From Isoetes taiwanensis (taxonomy: Eukaryota > Streptophyta > Lycopodiopsida > Isoetales > Isoetaceae): a stretch of 64,000 nt of DNA. The notes beneath the pieces were generated by a model that saw only the letters and a list, made by a program, of their open reading frames with translations, made no database searches and had not been told where the DNA came from. The stretch covers positions 15,610,386 through 15,674,385 of the forward strand of contig JAJEKV010000003.1 in assembly GCA_021234155.1 (NCBI GenBank), written 5' to 3'. This document shows, in pieces, positions 33,591 to 44,631 of the stretch. Position numbers and translations under genes: made by a program. The stretch's first letter is position 1, and each line of letters opens with the position of its first letter.

Positions 33591-34196
33591 GGGTAGGTAA
33601 ATGTGGCTATCTTGGTGGGTGGCAGTTGCTCTCAAATAATGTTGCATTCAAGGTGCATTCAATAGTGAACCAGATTCAATCCGAGCTGAGGATTCGTGAG
33701 CAGACAAATATGGAGCCGGTGCTTACAAGTAAGGCTACATTTGTTGCAGTTTCCACGGCCTCTAGACTTTCTAAAGTATTTTAGCAGTTTCTTATTTTTT
33801 GGATGCTGTAAATTGGTAAGGAGCTGTGGAAAAGTTTGAACGAGATGGAATCCCCCGAAAACACCCTAACCCAGATGAGGAACTGGACTGGGAGGCTCTG
33901 TATAGCCTCATGAAGAAGGTTAAGAAATACATGATTGGTGAGTGGGCAATGAAGCTTCTGCTGGAGACCAGTGGGTTGACTCGCGGGATGAGGGTTCGTC
34001 TTGAAGAGATGCGCCAAGTCTGGAGGCACCACAAGAAAAGCACAATCAGATACTGGATGGAACAGTACTGTGGCCCGATATACTCGACATGCAGTTTTGG
34101 TTCAAAGGAGATGATGAGGTGGAGGACTTCACAACGGAAACCATTGATGATGCTCGTGAGCAGTACAAAGAGTTGTTCTGTTGAACATTTTGTTTA
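33591..34196 (+). other. unrecognised coding-like stretch between arrays
   Basis: A plus-strand frame to 33783 ends a short peptide (NNVAFKVHSIVNQIQSELRI). A second frame at 33826-34196 begins MEKFERDGIPRKHPNPDEEL and continues with a charged helical region (EWAMKLLLETSGLTRGMRVR, MRQVWRHHKKSTIRYW). The two may be exons or frameshifted parts of one protein. I recognise no family. Composition is unlike the AT-rich flanks and argues for real coding origin. Confidence 0.35.
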
Positions 34197-34244
34197 GTGT
34201 GCACGTTAATCCAGTGGTCAATGTGGCCTCAAGTAAGAAAGGTT

Positions 34245-34470
34245 AATGTGACCATTCACATTGGCAAGACTTTTAATCTGTCAAAATCTGTTGGTAAGAC
34301 TTTTAATCTGTCAAAATATGTCACATGTTTTATCTGTCACATGTTTTATCTGTCACATGTTTTATCTTACACACAGAAAATCAAAATCAGTTGGCAAGAC
34401 TTTTAATCTGTCAAAATCTGTCACATGCTTTATCTGTCACATGTTTTATCTTATACACAGAAAATCAAAT
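34245..34470. repeat. composite short tandem repeat
   Basis: GGCAAGACTTTTAATCTGTC recurs (34264, 34292 with a T, 34393), alternating with TTTATCTGTCACATG units (four or more copies) and ACACAGAAAATCAAA. The larger block of about 110 bp is itself duplicated. Frames through it are repeat artefacts. Confidence 0.75.
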
Positions 34471-35234
34471 GTTACCATCCAATGTGTTTTCAGAAAATTG
34501 TATGGACATGAAATCAGTGGCTTTCAGCAAAGCAAATGCTACCTACTTCTTGAGCTTTCCCTTGCCTTTCCTAGCATTGCTTCTGGCTGCTTTCTTTGTG
34601 CTTACTAACGTCTCCTGCAATCTGCCCAACACAACACTGTAGGTCTGCCTGCAATTTGCAACCTGCACCTTGCTAAACCAGTCTGGACTGACCTGCAGTT
34701 GTGAAGAAGTCAATGAAGCGCAATTCAAGACAAAAGATTGACTGCTTCTATGGCTTACCTCACGAGCTTCCTTTGTGGAATCATTGGCAATGAAGTCCTC
34801 AATGAATCTTCGTGCACATAGAATTGTGTATATACCACAATCTAAACCATTATCCTATTCAGGATTGCGCATTTCAACCATTGTTATTGAGAGCCAGTCA
34901 GGAAACGTAGGGCCCCAGAACCCATGAACCTGCTGTATGAACCTGTAATATGACAGCACAACCTGCTGTATGAACCTGTTGTATGAACCTGTAATTAGAT
35001 TAAAAAAAACAGAACACAAAAATGATGACTTACTCTGCCAAATGGGTTATGACTCCAGCAGAATGCCAGTTTCGAAGCGAGTCGAAGTGAAGCAAACTGG
35101 GGCAGCTTGTTCCAACAGAATAGCAAATGTCTACATCTCCACAGTAGACAAACAAACTCCAATGGCAACTACAGCAATAATGCAAGAAATAAGATCACGT
35201 TCAAATTTAAAACAGAACATTTAAGCAAACTGAC

Positions 35235-36622
35235 TTACTTGGCACATACTGGCAGCAAGTAGAACAGCAGGTCTGAGCTCGGTTTGGGAGGAAACATTTT
35301 CTTCCACAAGGTATCTACATGCCTCAGACATAGGCCGAATAGAGCTGGATGAAAGAATTGGTGGTACTTACGAGACTCCACAGGTATGAAGTGAGACAGA
35401 ATCCTGTATTTTGGGGGCAATTAGCATTGTATACACAATAAAAAATACTGCAGCCAAAGGAACAGTGAACTTACATAAAATAAGACCCGACCGACTCCTG
35501 TGTAAGTCTTCAACCTTTTGCAAGAAATCTGGACTGAGCACAAAATCAGCTTCTAAGGTCAGGACGGTTCTATGGCTTCCCTGTTGGCTTCTTGGGCTAT
35601 CATCAACAAGATGAACATGCATTTGGCGTAGTGGGGAGGCCGGATCAGCCACAGTAGAATCCTCAGCTGCTTCCACCCAGGAGGTCTTAATTGGGCGTTG
35701 ATGCTCAACCCGGCTGCCTCTGCTGAAAGCTTGGTCACAGGAGTTCCAGGGTTCGGATCTGCATCTTCCTCTGCTCCATCTTCACTAGAATCTGACCCAT
35801 CATGTGATGGACTGTCGAAATACCATGTCTTCTCCAAAAGTTCAGACTGCAGCTCATCCATGCAGGATCTGATATTGTCATCCAACTCCCTCTCATGCCA
35901 TTGTTCTTCTGTGCAATCAACATCATAGGCCTCTTTGATATTCTTCTTGTACAGAGCTATCTTACTGTTCTTGGATCTGTCCCAATCCAAAGCCCTCCTT
36001 TGCACATAATCATCGCATATCTCTTGACCTCGAGCTCCTTCTCTCTGCTATCGGGCATGTCCACAAGGAGGGCATATGCAATTGCTATGGCATCTGTCTG
36101 TGCCCTTCCACCTGTGAACCGGATCCATCCTGTACTTCTAAACATATTTGCTCAGGTCCTGGCCTGGCCTTCTCTTATGCTTAGTCTCAGCCTGCAATCT
36201 CCTACCTCCACAACCAGCCCATGCCTTCTTTTCAAATGCTCCTCCAGTTCCATTCCACCAACAATCCTCAGAGAGACAACACCATTTGCTTCTCTTCTTA
36301 CTGTAAAAAAAAAAACCCTTTCCCGAGCCTGATCATCAACCTCGGAATCTGCTTGCATGTGTTGTTGGGCCTCCACTTTCCCAGCAGGACCACGCCTTGC
36401 CTTCTTGAGCTTCCTCAGAGAAGCCGGTTGCTTAGAATCGACCTCAGCACATGCTGCTCTACCCGATTCCCTTAAATCCTTCACTGTCACTGATAGCTCT
36501 TCCTGTGTCGGTAAAAAAGGCTCGTCTGCATCTGATCCCTGGGCCGAAGGCGATCGATCCGATCCACTACCCTCGCTTAGAGACATGTCTTCACCACCAG
36601 AGTGACTGATCGAACTCGCCAT
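35235..36622 (-). CDS. unrecognised acidic/charged protein gene, broken or spliced
   Basis: The ATG is at 36622 and the first frame of 156 codons runs to 36152: a Ser/Glu/Asp-rich start (SLSEGSGSDRSPSAQG), a basic patch (LRKLKKARRGPAGK) and a folded-looking segment (VVSLRIVGGMELEEHLKRRH). Coding continues in other frames: GWIRFTGGRAQTDAIAIAYA (to about 35990), then WDRSKNSKIALYKKNIKEAY and an acidic tract (to 35700), then VLTLEADFVLSPDFLQKVED (to about 35440). The junctions may be short introns or indels. An ATG with a clean upstream leader suggests a true 5' end. I recognise no domain. It lies in the unit bounded by arrays 2 and 3 and runs opposite to its neighbours. Treat it as a hypothetical gene of a possible mobile element. 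Confidence 0.4.
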
Positions 36623-36780
36623 AGCACTGTTTCGGTTTCAAGCGTCAGAAATCAGAGTTCTTTTCCCCACATTGTACGAGCCCTCCACGTGTCGCGTGGA
36701 AATTGGTTCGGGCATAGGCATAGATTGCCTTGGTTTTGGCCCCCCAAAAAGTATTGCCTAATCAATCATGGCTTATAGGA

Positions 36781-37771
36781 GGCCACATTAACCACCCGGG
36801 TCACATGGTTGGCCAGATTAACCAAACATTTGCATGGCCACATTAACCACTTTGACATTGGTAGAATATTATTAGAACTACATTAATAGAATAGCACTAG
36901 TAGACTATGGCCAGAATAATCATAAAAGGCTATGGCCACATTAAACAAATCAATTCATGTCCACATTAACCCATGGTTGTCCCATGTCCATATTAAGCCA
37001 TGTCCACATTAACCCCATGGCCACATAAACCCAAGGCCACATTAACCCATGGCCACATTAACTCCAAGGTCACATTAAACCATGGACACATTAACTTATG
37101 GCCACATAAACCCAATGCCACATTAAACCATGGACACATTAACCTATGGCCACATTATATAAGCCAAGGCCACATTAACCTATGGCCACATTCACATAAA
37201 CCCATGGCCACATTAACTCATGGCCAGATTAACCCTTGGCCACATTAAGCCATGTCCACATTAAACCATGCCCACATTAACCCTTGGCCACATAAATCCA
37301 AAGCCACATTAACCCTTGGCCACATTAACCCATGTCTACATTAACCCATGGGCACATAAACCCATGTCCACATTAACCCATGTCCAACCTGCCATGGCCA
37401 CATTAACCTGTGGCCACATTAATCCAAGGCCACATTAACCTTGGCCACATTTAAACCATGTCCACATTAACCCTTAGCCACATAAACCCAAGGCCACATT
37501 AACCCATGTCCACATTAACATGTGTCCACATTAACCCAAGGCCACATAAACCCATGTCAACATTAACCCATGTCCAACCTAAGAAAAGTGTTACCATCAT
37601 TTATGTTTTATTCTATGGTTGTCCCATGTCCACATTAACCCTATGGCCACATTAACCCTTGGCCACATTAAGCCATGTCCACATTAACCCTTGGCCACAT
37701 TAAGCCATGCCCACATTAACCCAAAGCCACGTTAAGCCAAGGCCATATTAACCCATGGTCCACATTAACCG
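36781..37771 (+). repeat. array 3 of the GGCCACATTAACC motif
   Basis: About 1 kb of near-tandem units, consensus CATGGCCACATTAACC, with variants GTCCACATTAACC and GGCCACATAAACC, all in the same orientation. It begins about 160 bp upstream of the minus-strand gene's ATG and ends about 30 bp before the plus-strand frame at 37802. It therefore occupies the whole divergent intergenic space and may act as a shared promoter or protein-binding region. Confidence 0.92.
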
Positions 37772-37801
37772 TTGCAACATTGTCTCGATGCGCAGGGTAG
37801 G

Positions 37802-38485
37802 ATGCCTGAGAGTAGTAAAGATGGTGGGCTAAGGATTAAGAGAGATGGATCTGCAATTGAGGAGGTTAGTTGGGGTGGGGCAAAGCTTAGATCTTTCAGT
37901 GTCTTAGTTGGTGGACAGGGTAGATATGATAGTGGGAACAACTTTGGTTTAGATTCAGAGTATTGTGATGCAGGTGGATTGCCTGACAATGGGCGGAAGG
38001 CCAGCTCTGTAAGCAGAGATTTACTAGTGATCTATGAGGATCGTGGTCCATTTCTCTTTCCATATTCTGCAATAGAGAAATGCAGGATGCAAGGTGGTAG
38101 AGGTGGAGGGGGCAAGTCTGATGTTAGAGGGAGTGCACGTGGGCGAGGCAGGGGTTCATGTGGGAGAGGGAGACGTAAGAATTTGTGAGCCAGGTGATGA
38201 ACGTTTGCAGGAAGATCATGTAGAAGAAGCTGAGGGAGAGGGAATCATATATATCACGAGGGGTAGAGGTGCAAAATGAAGGCGAGGGAGAGGAAGGAGG
38301 AGTCGCGGTATGCTTGAAGAGCACCTGGGTGCAGACATTGCAGGAGGGGCAGGAGAAGAGGTTGTGGACATCTCTTCAGTTCTGGGTGTGTTGGTCACAA
38401 TTGTGTTCGGAGGTGCGGATGTACCCGTTTGTAATGCCTTATTGAACGAGGCGGTTAGCACTGATATTATGGACGGCCCAAGATG
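37802..38485 (+). CDS. Gly/Arg-rich protein frame adjoining array 3
   Basis: The ATG is at 37802 (an acceptor-like GCGCAG precedes it at 37789-37794). The N-terminal 85 or so residues look folded (SWGGAKLRSFSVLVGGQGRY, LLVIYEDRGPFLFPYSAIEK). They are followed by an RGG-type basic stretch (GGRGGGGKSD, ARGRGRGSCGRGRRK), typical of RNA- or DNA-binding tails, and a stop at 38188. Coding character seems to resume in shifted frames to about 38485 (VVDISSVLGVLVTIVFGGAD), so a frame break near 38185 is possible. No known family is recognised. It is the rightmost frame of the array-containing block. Confidence 0.4.
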
Positions 38486-40598
38486 ATGAAAACATATTTT
38501 TTCTTCTGATGTCATAAAATGTAAACGCGCCTTCACCTATGCAAGCGCTTCTCCATCTGCTCTCAAATAACAAAAGGTGTTTCTATCAAAAGGATTTTTC
38601 TAATATGCTTCACCACTAATGAAAGAAGGAGAAAGCTTGAACAACACCAGCTATGGCATTTCTAGGTGTTTTGTAGTCTTGTTTGTAATCCATGTTTTAC
38701 TACTATAGGCTTTTTTGAGAGCGTAAAGGCAAAATGATGCCAATAAACCTGGAAGTAAGACAACATAAGGTACTTACCTACAATAGCCTGGCCCCGACAA
38801 AGGAAAATAAATGAAATTATAAAACTTGCCCGTGCAATATTATTTCATTTAAAGCATAGCATAAGCTTGAAAAACTGTGATTCAAGAACTTTCATCCTAT
38901 ATGCAACTTCATCATAAAAATGGACAATCTAAATCCCTAAATGAGTTGGAGAAATCCTCTATTAATGATCGTGGCCTCTATAAAAGCGTATGAGTCATGC
39001 ACCTTTGCCAAGTGCACTAACAATATTTGCTGAGGACATTCCATCACATCTTCTTCATATCCATGGTTGTCTCCAAGAGGTTCTATAATATTCTAGAACC
39101 TACATGCATGCACAATACGGCACGATCTCGTCCATTAGAGTGGCGCGATCTTGACCATTGGCCTAGATATATATAGAGATGCCTCCTTCTTGTCGAACCA
39201 TTCCTGTTTAATGCCAGTCTTGAGCCTTCTAGGCATCTCTCTCGTATTCATGCTTGCCTTCGGGCTATTGTATTCTTGTTTCTTCATCATATATCATATT
39301 CTTTGCTAACCTTGATGTATTTCTTCTGTATTCTTCGCGTATTTTCCTTGTTTTCGCGTAGGTTCATGACATGGGTAGCTCTACAATTCTCGACCTCCTC
39401 AGTTTTATTTTCGCTTGCATCTCCACAACCCTGGCTGTTTACTATTCTTTTGAACAATTAACTTTCTTTCTTGCTCCTATCTGTTGCAAGGCTTTTTGGT
39501 GCTTTTTCATTTCATGTTGCTCCCAAAAACTCAACCAATTAACTTTCTCATTTTTTTTTATGTAGACAGTATGCTATCGCAAAAGTTAAGAGGTACCATG
39601 CCTCTCCAAGCATGTAGCTTTCCAGTTATCTGTTTATTCAACATCACTACCTCTTGGTATTGGTATGGGTTGAGATTCTTTCATATGAAATGAAAATATT
39701 CCAAGACATTGAAACAATGACATTAAAATTAAATTACAAATGAAATTGAATCCACAGATTATATAATGCACTTGTAGCATGTATGTTTTGTACTCCCCTC
39801 CTTCCCCCCCCCCAACAAAAAAAAAAATAAAACCAACCCCACTCCCACTGACTTCAACTCATTTGGTGAAGCATACTACTCAACATATTTGGAAGTTGTC
39901 TGTACTCTATAAGTATATCCGACAACGTTGTCATCTAGTTTCAAATCCATTTGCACAATGAAGCTTTCTACTGTATTTTCTCCTAAATCCGGCAGCAAGA
40001 CGAGGGAGAGTTTCGGGAGAGGGAAAGAGTTTTTGAGGGAGAGAATTTGCTTAATCAATCTACCATCATTATAACTACCTCTTCCATAACTTTTAGCCCA
40101 TACTATCATGGACCTATGCATGGTCATTACACCTACTAAAACACATCCATGCACTACAAATGTGGCGTAAAGTTGTGGTGAAAAAATGCATGATATTGAT
40201 CCACTTCAACGTGCTTTTATTCAAATGTGTACCTCTGCAAGACTATACAACCATTTTTTTAATGATAGAACTGCATATGTATTTCTGTGCCAAGATAGTA
40301 CCAATTTTTTAGATTACTTCAACTTCAAGGTAATTCAGTAACTATGTGGCATTGTTATCTATCAGAAGTCTATAGTCATCATGTTGTCATTATATCATAT
40401 GGTAATTAGTTTCTTTTCTTTACCTTAGGACTGCTATATTTAGTGTAGATGCCATAAGGTTTGCTATTAGAGCCTACACGACTAATTGACATTGATCAAG
40501 AAATGGTGGTTTCTAAAAATGTACTTATGACAAATGATGGACAAGAAAGGGAGAATACGAAAATCTGCCTCGGTTTCTACATGTATGCATATGTGCTC
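38486..40598. other. no gene recognised
   Basis: AT-rich sequence with scattered short frames lacking motifs. Low-complexity runs include a C run then an A run at about 39804-39829. TATA-like and T-rich stretches give some frames a hydrophobic look (39371-39565), which I do not take as coding. Confidence 0.45.
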
Positions 40599-41470
40599 CT
40601 ACACATTCCATCTAGCCAGCCATTGTGGTCTCTTTTTCCTCCAGCAGGCCTTGAGGCATTGCGGCCCCATTGCCATGATATAAGCTAGATTAGGGAGACG
40701 AGCATCATCCATATTGACCACCTTCTGAAAATAGACAATGTGGCGATCAAGGGCCGCCCTCTGAAGAGGCAAGAAACCCGTTTCCTGCAACATAATTTGA
40801 TATGGGACTGTGGACTTCACCCCCAGTGCTCGTACCCAGAAGGTTTTCTGCACCTGCTCCAAGTCATTCCACGTAGTAAGGGACACCATTGGACCCCATA
40901 CTTCGACTCCGTATAAAAAGACAGGCTCCTTGAACAAGTGTGACTGATGGCCCAATCATATAGCTCCGCTCTGTGACCATTGTTCTGCATTGCATATAGT
41001 GCCTTCCAGCACGCCGTCACTCGTAGCCGTATGGATGTATCCCAGTGCATAGTAGAAGGAAACTCTACTCCCAAATATTGGTACGTGAATGCCATTTCCA
41101 CGTTTTGCCCCAGTAACTAAAGGATGAGGCTCTCGGTTGACGTGAGGATGATATGAGGACCACCTTAGCCTTGGCCAGGTTGACGTGCATATCAGTCACC
41201 TGGCAGAATGTGTCCAGAGCATCGAGATAGCACTGCATGTCTGCTGGAATGTAAGCTAGAGGTCCACATCATCAGCATATATTAACTGCCTGATGATCCA
41301 TTGCAGAAAATGAGCTCCCTCGCGCCCATTGTCAGCAAGCCAGCTCTCCAACTGATCAATGTAAAGCCCAAACAACATTGGAGAGAGAGGGCATCCATGG
41401 CAGACCTCGATACTACTATCGAATGGTTGGCTTGTTAGCTGCAACTAACCCGAGCATGTCTCATATAACC
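40599..41470 (-). pseudogene. LINE reverse transcriptase, 3' part, decayed
   Basis: Minus-strand pieces in several frames. CHGCPLSPMLFGLYIDQLES with IYADDVDL (the reverse transcriptase YADD motif) lies at 41256-41444. FTYQYLGVEFPSTMHWDTSI lies at 40817-41101. LFKEPVFLYGVEVWGPMVSL and the downstream conserved C-terminal region of plant LINEs lie at 40599-40955. The 5' portion is missing, and an LTR begins about 30 bp beyond the last recognisable codons, as if the LTR element inserted into the LINE. Frameshifts preclude function. It belongs to the same broad family as the plus-strand LINE at 49820-51300. Confidence 0.85.
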
Positions 41471-41497
41471 CGTTACATTGTATTCTGCAGCTCTACA

Positions 41498-42085
41498 GTG
41501 TGACGTTCCAGCACAGTATACGGTCCCAGGATGTATACTGTACTGCCTCGTCACGCGTACACGCCACCCCGACTGACGTGTACGCCGACGTGTAGCCAAG
41601 CAGGTAGCACCCTAGGGGGCAACTTGCAAGGTATGTACATTTATTTATGTGCACATTTACCCATGTGCACATTTATCTAGGTACACATTTTCCCATGTGG
41701 AACATTTTATGCTATCTAGTTATTAAAGGCAAGTGGGCCACACCCAATTATCTCACATGCTTAAAGGGATAATGGGAAACCCTAGCCCTAACCCTTTGTC
41801 TATATAGGTTAAGGAAACCCTAACTTGCCATTTTTGTTCATGCCATTTTAGGGCTCTGTTTCACTTGCTCCAAGAGTCAAACCCGACTCCCAGACTCTGT
41901 CTGAGCGATCTAGCTCATTAGTTTTCCTTTCTAGCTTCATCTTCTAGCCGTTCAGCAGGATGGTCGAGTTCAGGGCAGGAGGAGCGAGCCAAGGATCAGG
42001 TATTTAGTCAATTTAATAGCCTAAACCGTCTCCCAGTCATTGAATCAGTAGGTTTAGCCTATTAAATTGCCCATAGCAGCTAACA
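41498..42085 (+). mobile_element. 5' LTR of an LTR retrotransposon with tRNA-iMet primer site
   Basis: The probable LTR runs from TGTGACGTTCC at 41498 to GCAGCTAACA at 42085 (TGT...ACA ends). It is followed after one base by TGGTATCAGAGC at 42087-42098, the complement of the 3' end of plant initiator methionine tRNA. The left border is inferred from the TG and the loss of LINE similarity. No second LTR is in the window, so the element is truncated, or its 3' half has decayed or been deleted. Confidence 0.7.
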
Positions 42086-42086
42086 G

Positions 42087-42098
42087 TGGTATCAGAGC
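42087..42098 (+). promoter_or_regulatory. primer-binding site, initiator-Met tRNA
   Basis: TGGTATCAGAGC is the standard minus-strand priming sequence of many plant LTR retrotransposons. It sits one base after the LTR end and fixes the element's orientation as plus. Confidence 0.85.
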
Positions 42099-44505
42099 AA
42101 TGTTCTTGGAGGCCAAGAGCAAAGCACTGGCCATGCTCCCAGTAGTACTAACTTGATAGGATCTTCAAACCTCGAAAAGTGGGAAATTTTTTTCTCATTT
42201 TTGTAGTATATGCTAAGCTAGTAACAGTTAAGCGAATTGGAACATAAAAAGACTAAAAACAGTGAGCCAAATCTTTCTAAGGCAAGAAGGTCTCACACGT
42301 CGCGCCAGAGCAAAAACCAAGACTCCAGGTTTTGCCCTGGGCGCAACTGCGAGACATTAGGTCAAAATCACCTTAATACTTGATGAATTTTAAAAAGGTA
42401 ACATGCTAGATCGAGTTTTAAGGTAAGAATTAGTTAGATTTGTATATTAGACCCAAGAAGTGTACGAGCAGATAGAGCGAGAGATAGAAGAAGAGGACAG
42501 GACAGAACGAGAGGGGGAGGCCAAGGTTCAAGAAGCAGCAGAGCAGAAGCTGGTCCAACATTTTGAAGACGCAACAGCATGCACGGTTCACGCAAAAAGG
42601 GTAACCTTAATGAAGAAAGATATGCACTTGGCCAGTCATATCAAAGAAGAGCCTTATTAATTTTGTAAATGATAAAATTTTGTTTAATACAAAGTTTTTT
42701 TTCTTTTTTTGAGTAGATTATGTGTATAAATGTACTTAACTAAGTTGAGTTAGCAAGTAACGGCTTTTTTTTTAGTTAAATTGGACATTTTTAGAGCAAG
42801 TAGTGATGATGTCTCACACGTCGCACCAGAAGCAAAACCAAGACTCTAGGTCTTGACCTGGGCGCAACGTGTGAGACCTTCATACCTAAACTAGTCCTAA
42901 ACTAGACCAAAACACCTCCAAATCGACCAAGTAAGGGGTCAATTCTGCCTAACTCGATGAGTCTAGCATAATTTGACCCTTAGATCACCCAAATTGGACA
43001 AGTTTGACCAAGATAGGGCAGATGTCTCACACGTCGCGCCAGGAGCAAAACCAAGCCTCCAAGTTTTGACCTGGGCGCAATGTGTGAGACCTCCAAACTT
43101 TGAACCTCCATAACTTGGGCTACAGAGCTCCAAATCACCTGAAATTTGTTGCATTAGGACCGTTAGACAGTCTAGAATCCATTTATGACCTAAAATTAGG
43201 CTAGAAATGTCAAACTTCAGCTCAAAATAACCAAAATTGCTCAAACCCTTGAATTGTTTTTCCAAACTGTGGTTTGTTTGTAAATAGAAGCATAACCCAT
43301 TAGTACCTCGCAAGTATTGCTCTCGGCTCGAAGATGATGCCTCACTCCTAGATAGAAGTGCTCAAGAACACCCCTTTGTTATAGCCATCTAGACCTCAGC
43401 ATAGCAACCCAAGTTCAACTGTTCGTACATCACCTCTGCTCATGCCAAAGGCATAAACCTTGACCTAATTATGTGTCCTTCTAATAGAGTTTGACTTATA
43501 TAGCCGCCACATTGACACTCCCTATTGCCAGTAGAGAGGAGATAGAGTCTAGAGCTGCCCAAGTCACTCCATGTGTAGAGATTGGACCCCCCAAACCAAC
43601 TTTGCTAGGACCTTAGAGTATGCCTCAAACATCATGAAGGCTTTGCAAAACAAACCTCAATTCATGCCATACCACACGTCCTAATGCCCATAGACTTGTA
43701 GATTATAGATATGTCTCCAGTAATGCTGCTCGAGCCATCTTGCTTGCTTATAGAGCCCAGAATGTTGTAGGAGAGCCCTTCAAGTAGACCCTTAGACTCT
43801 AGGATATACGAGCGTTGCTTTCGAAGTACAGGGCCAGAGCCACAGACGAGCTAGAGGCGCAACTTCTTGAAGACATCGAGGTCCCAGCCGATGTACAGAC
43901 AGATAAGGAGAGGAGACCCAAAAGGCAGACCCAAGAGAGGGAAGCACAACGCCAAACACCTCAACCGACAAACGAGTAGAACACGACACCACCGGCCTAT
44001 CATCAATCTTCATCAAATGGGAAGAATATTTGGTAACTAACGACATCAAGAATTTTCTAGATGTCAACCTCCCGGCTACCACGTCCACGAGCTCACATCA
44101 GAAAGAGGATCTCGACGCCTTCACCAACTCGACGCACATGAGTTTCAAATGGAAGAATGCAAGGCAGCAAAATACAGGTGCAGGAAGACGTTAGACATCG
44201 ATGCCACGTTAGCATCACGAGCTAAGGCCAGAGGGCATAATCTTCCGTCGAGGAGAGAAGTCATGGCGACACAGGAGCGTATAGAAACCGGAGGGAAGAC
44301 CACCACGACCTTGCAGCTCAGCAGCTCAAGCGAATGTCATGCAACGTCAACAAAAGGAGCAACCAAGTTAGGCGACCACAAAGCACCTAAGGCTAACCAA
44401 GACGAGCTTCCAGCTCCCTTGCACCAGCAGGAGAACTTTCATCGGTCGTGCATGCCCGGGGCAAACATCCTTTACCTAGGGTTGTTTTGTTGAAGCTAGA
44501 ATCCA
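42099..44505. other. leader and decayed interior of the LTR element
   Basis: A charged frame at 42460-42660 (YEQIEREIEEEDRTEREGEA) could be a gag remnant. A frame at 44149-44493 is not recognisable. No protease, reverse transcriptase or integrase motif is visible. Three hairpin repeats (42290-43090) dominate the first kilobase. Confidence 0.4.
42290..43090. repeat. three copies of a 67-bp near-perfect hairpin
   Basis: Copies lie at 42290-42355, 42811-42877 and 43024-43090. Each starts GTCTCACACGTCGCGCCAG and ends CTGGGCGCAA...GTGTGAGAC (the first copy ends TGCGAGAC). Arms of about 29 bases pair along nearly their full length (GTCTCACAC with GTGTGAGAC, GCGCCAGG with CCTGGGCGC, CAAAAC with GTTTTG) around a short loop. 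Arm changes are partly compensated between copies. They lie downstream of a primer-binding site, in what would be the untranslated leader of the retrotransposon RNA. Confidence 0.88.
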
Positions 44506-44631
44506 TTGCTGCAGCCAAAGATCAAGCTTCGTAGACCTAAGCAACCTAAAAACCTAAGATCCAACAAAAAGAAAGGTTCTGAAGCCCCTGCTGTTAGGGG
44601 TTATCAAGAGTGCAGGATTAAGCCTGGTTGG

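Noticed and set aside
37000-37248. PHKP/HGHIN-type repeat protein
   Set aside because: It is an artefact of the 16-bp array, where a 48-nt period yields an open frame.
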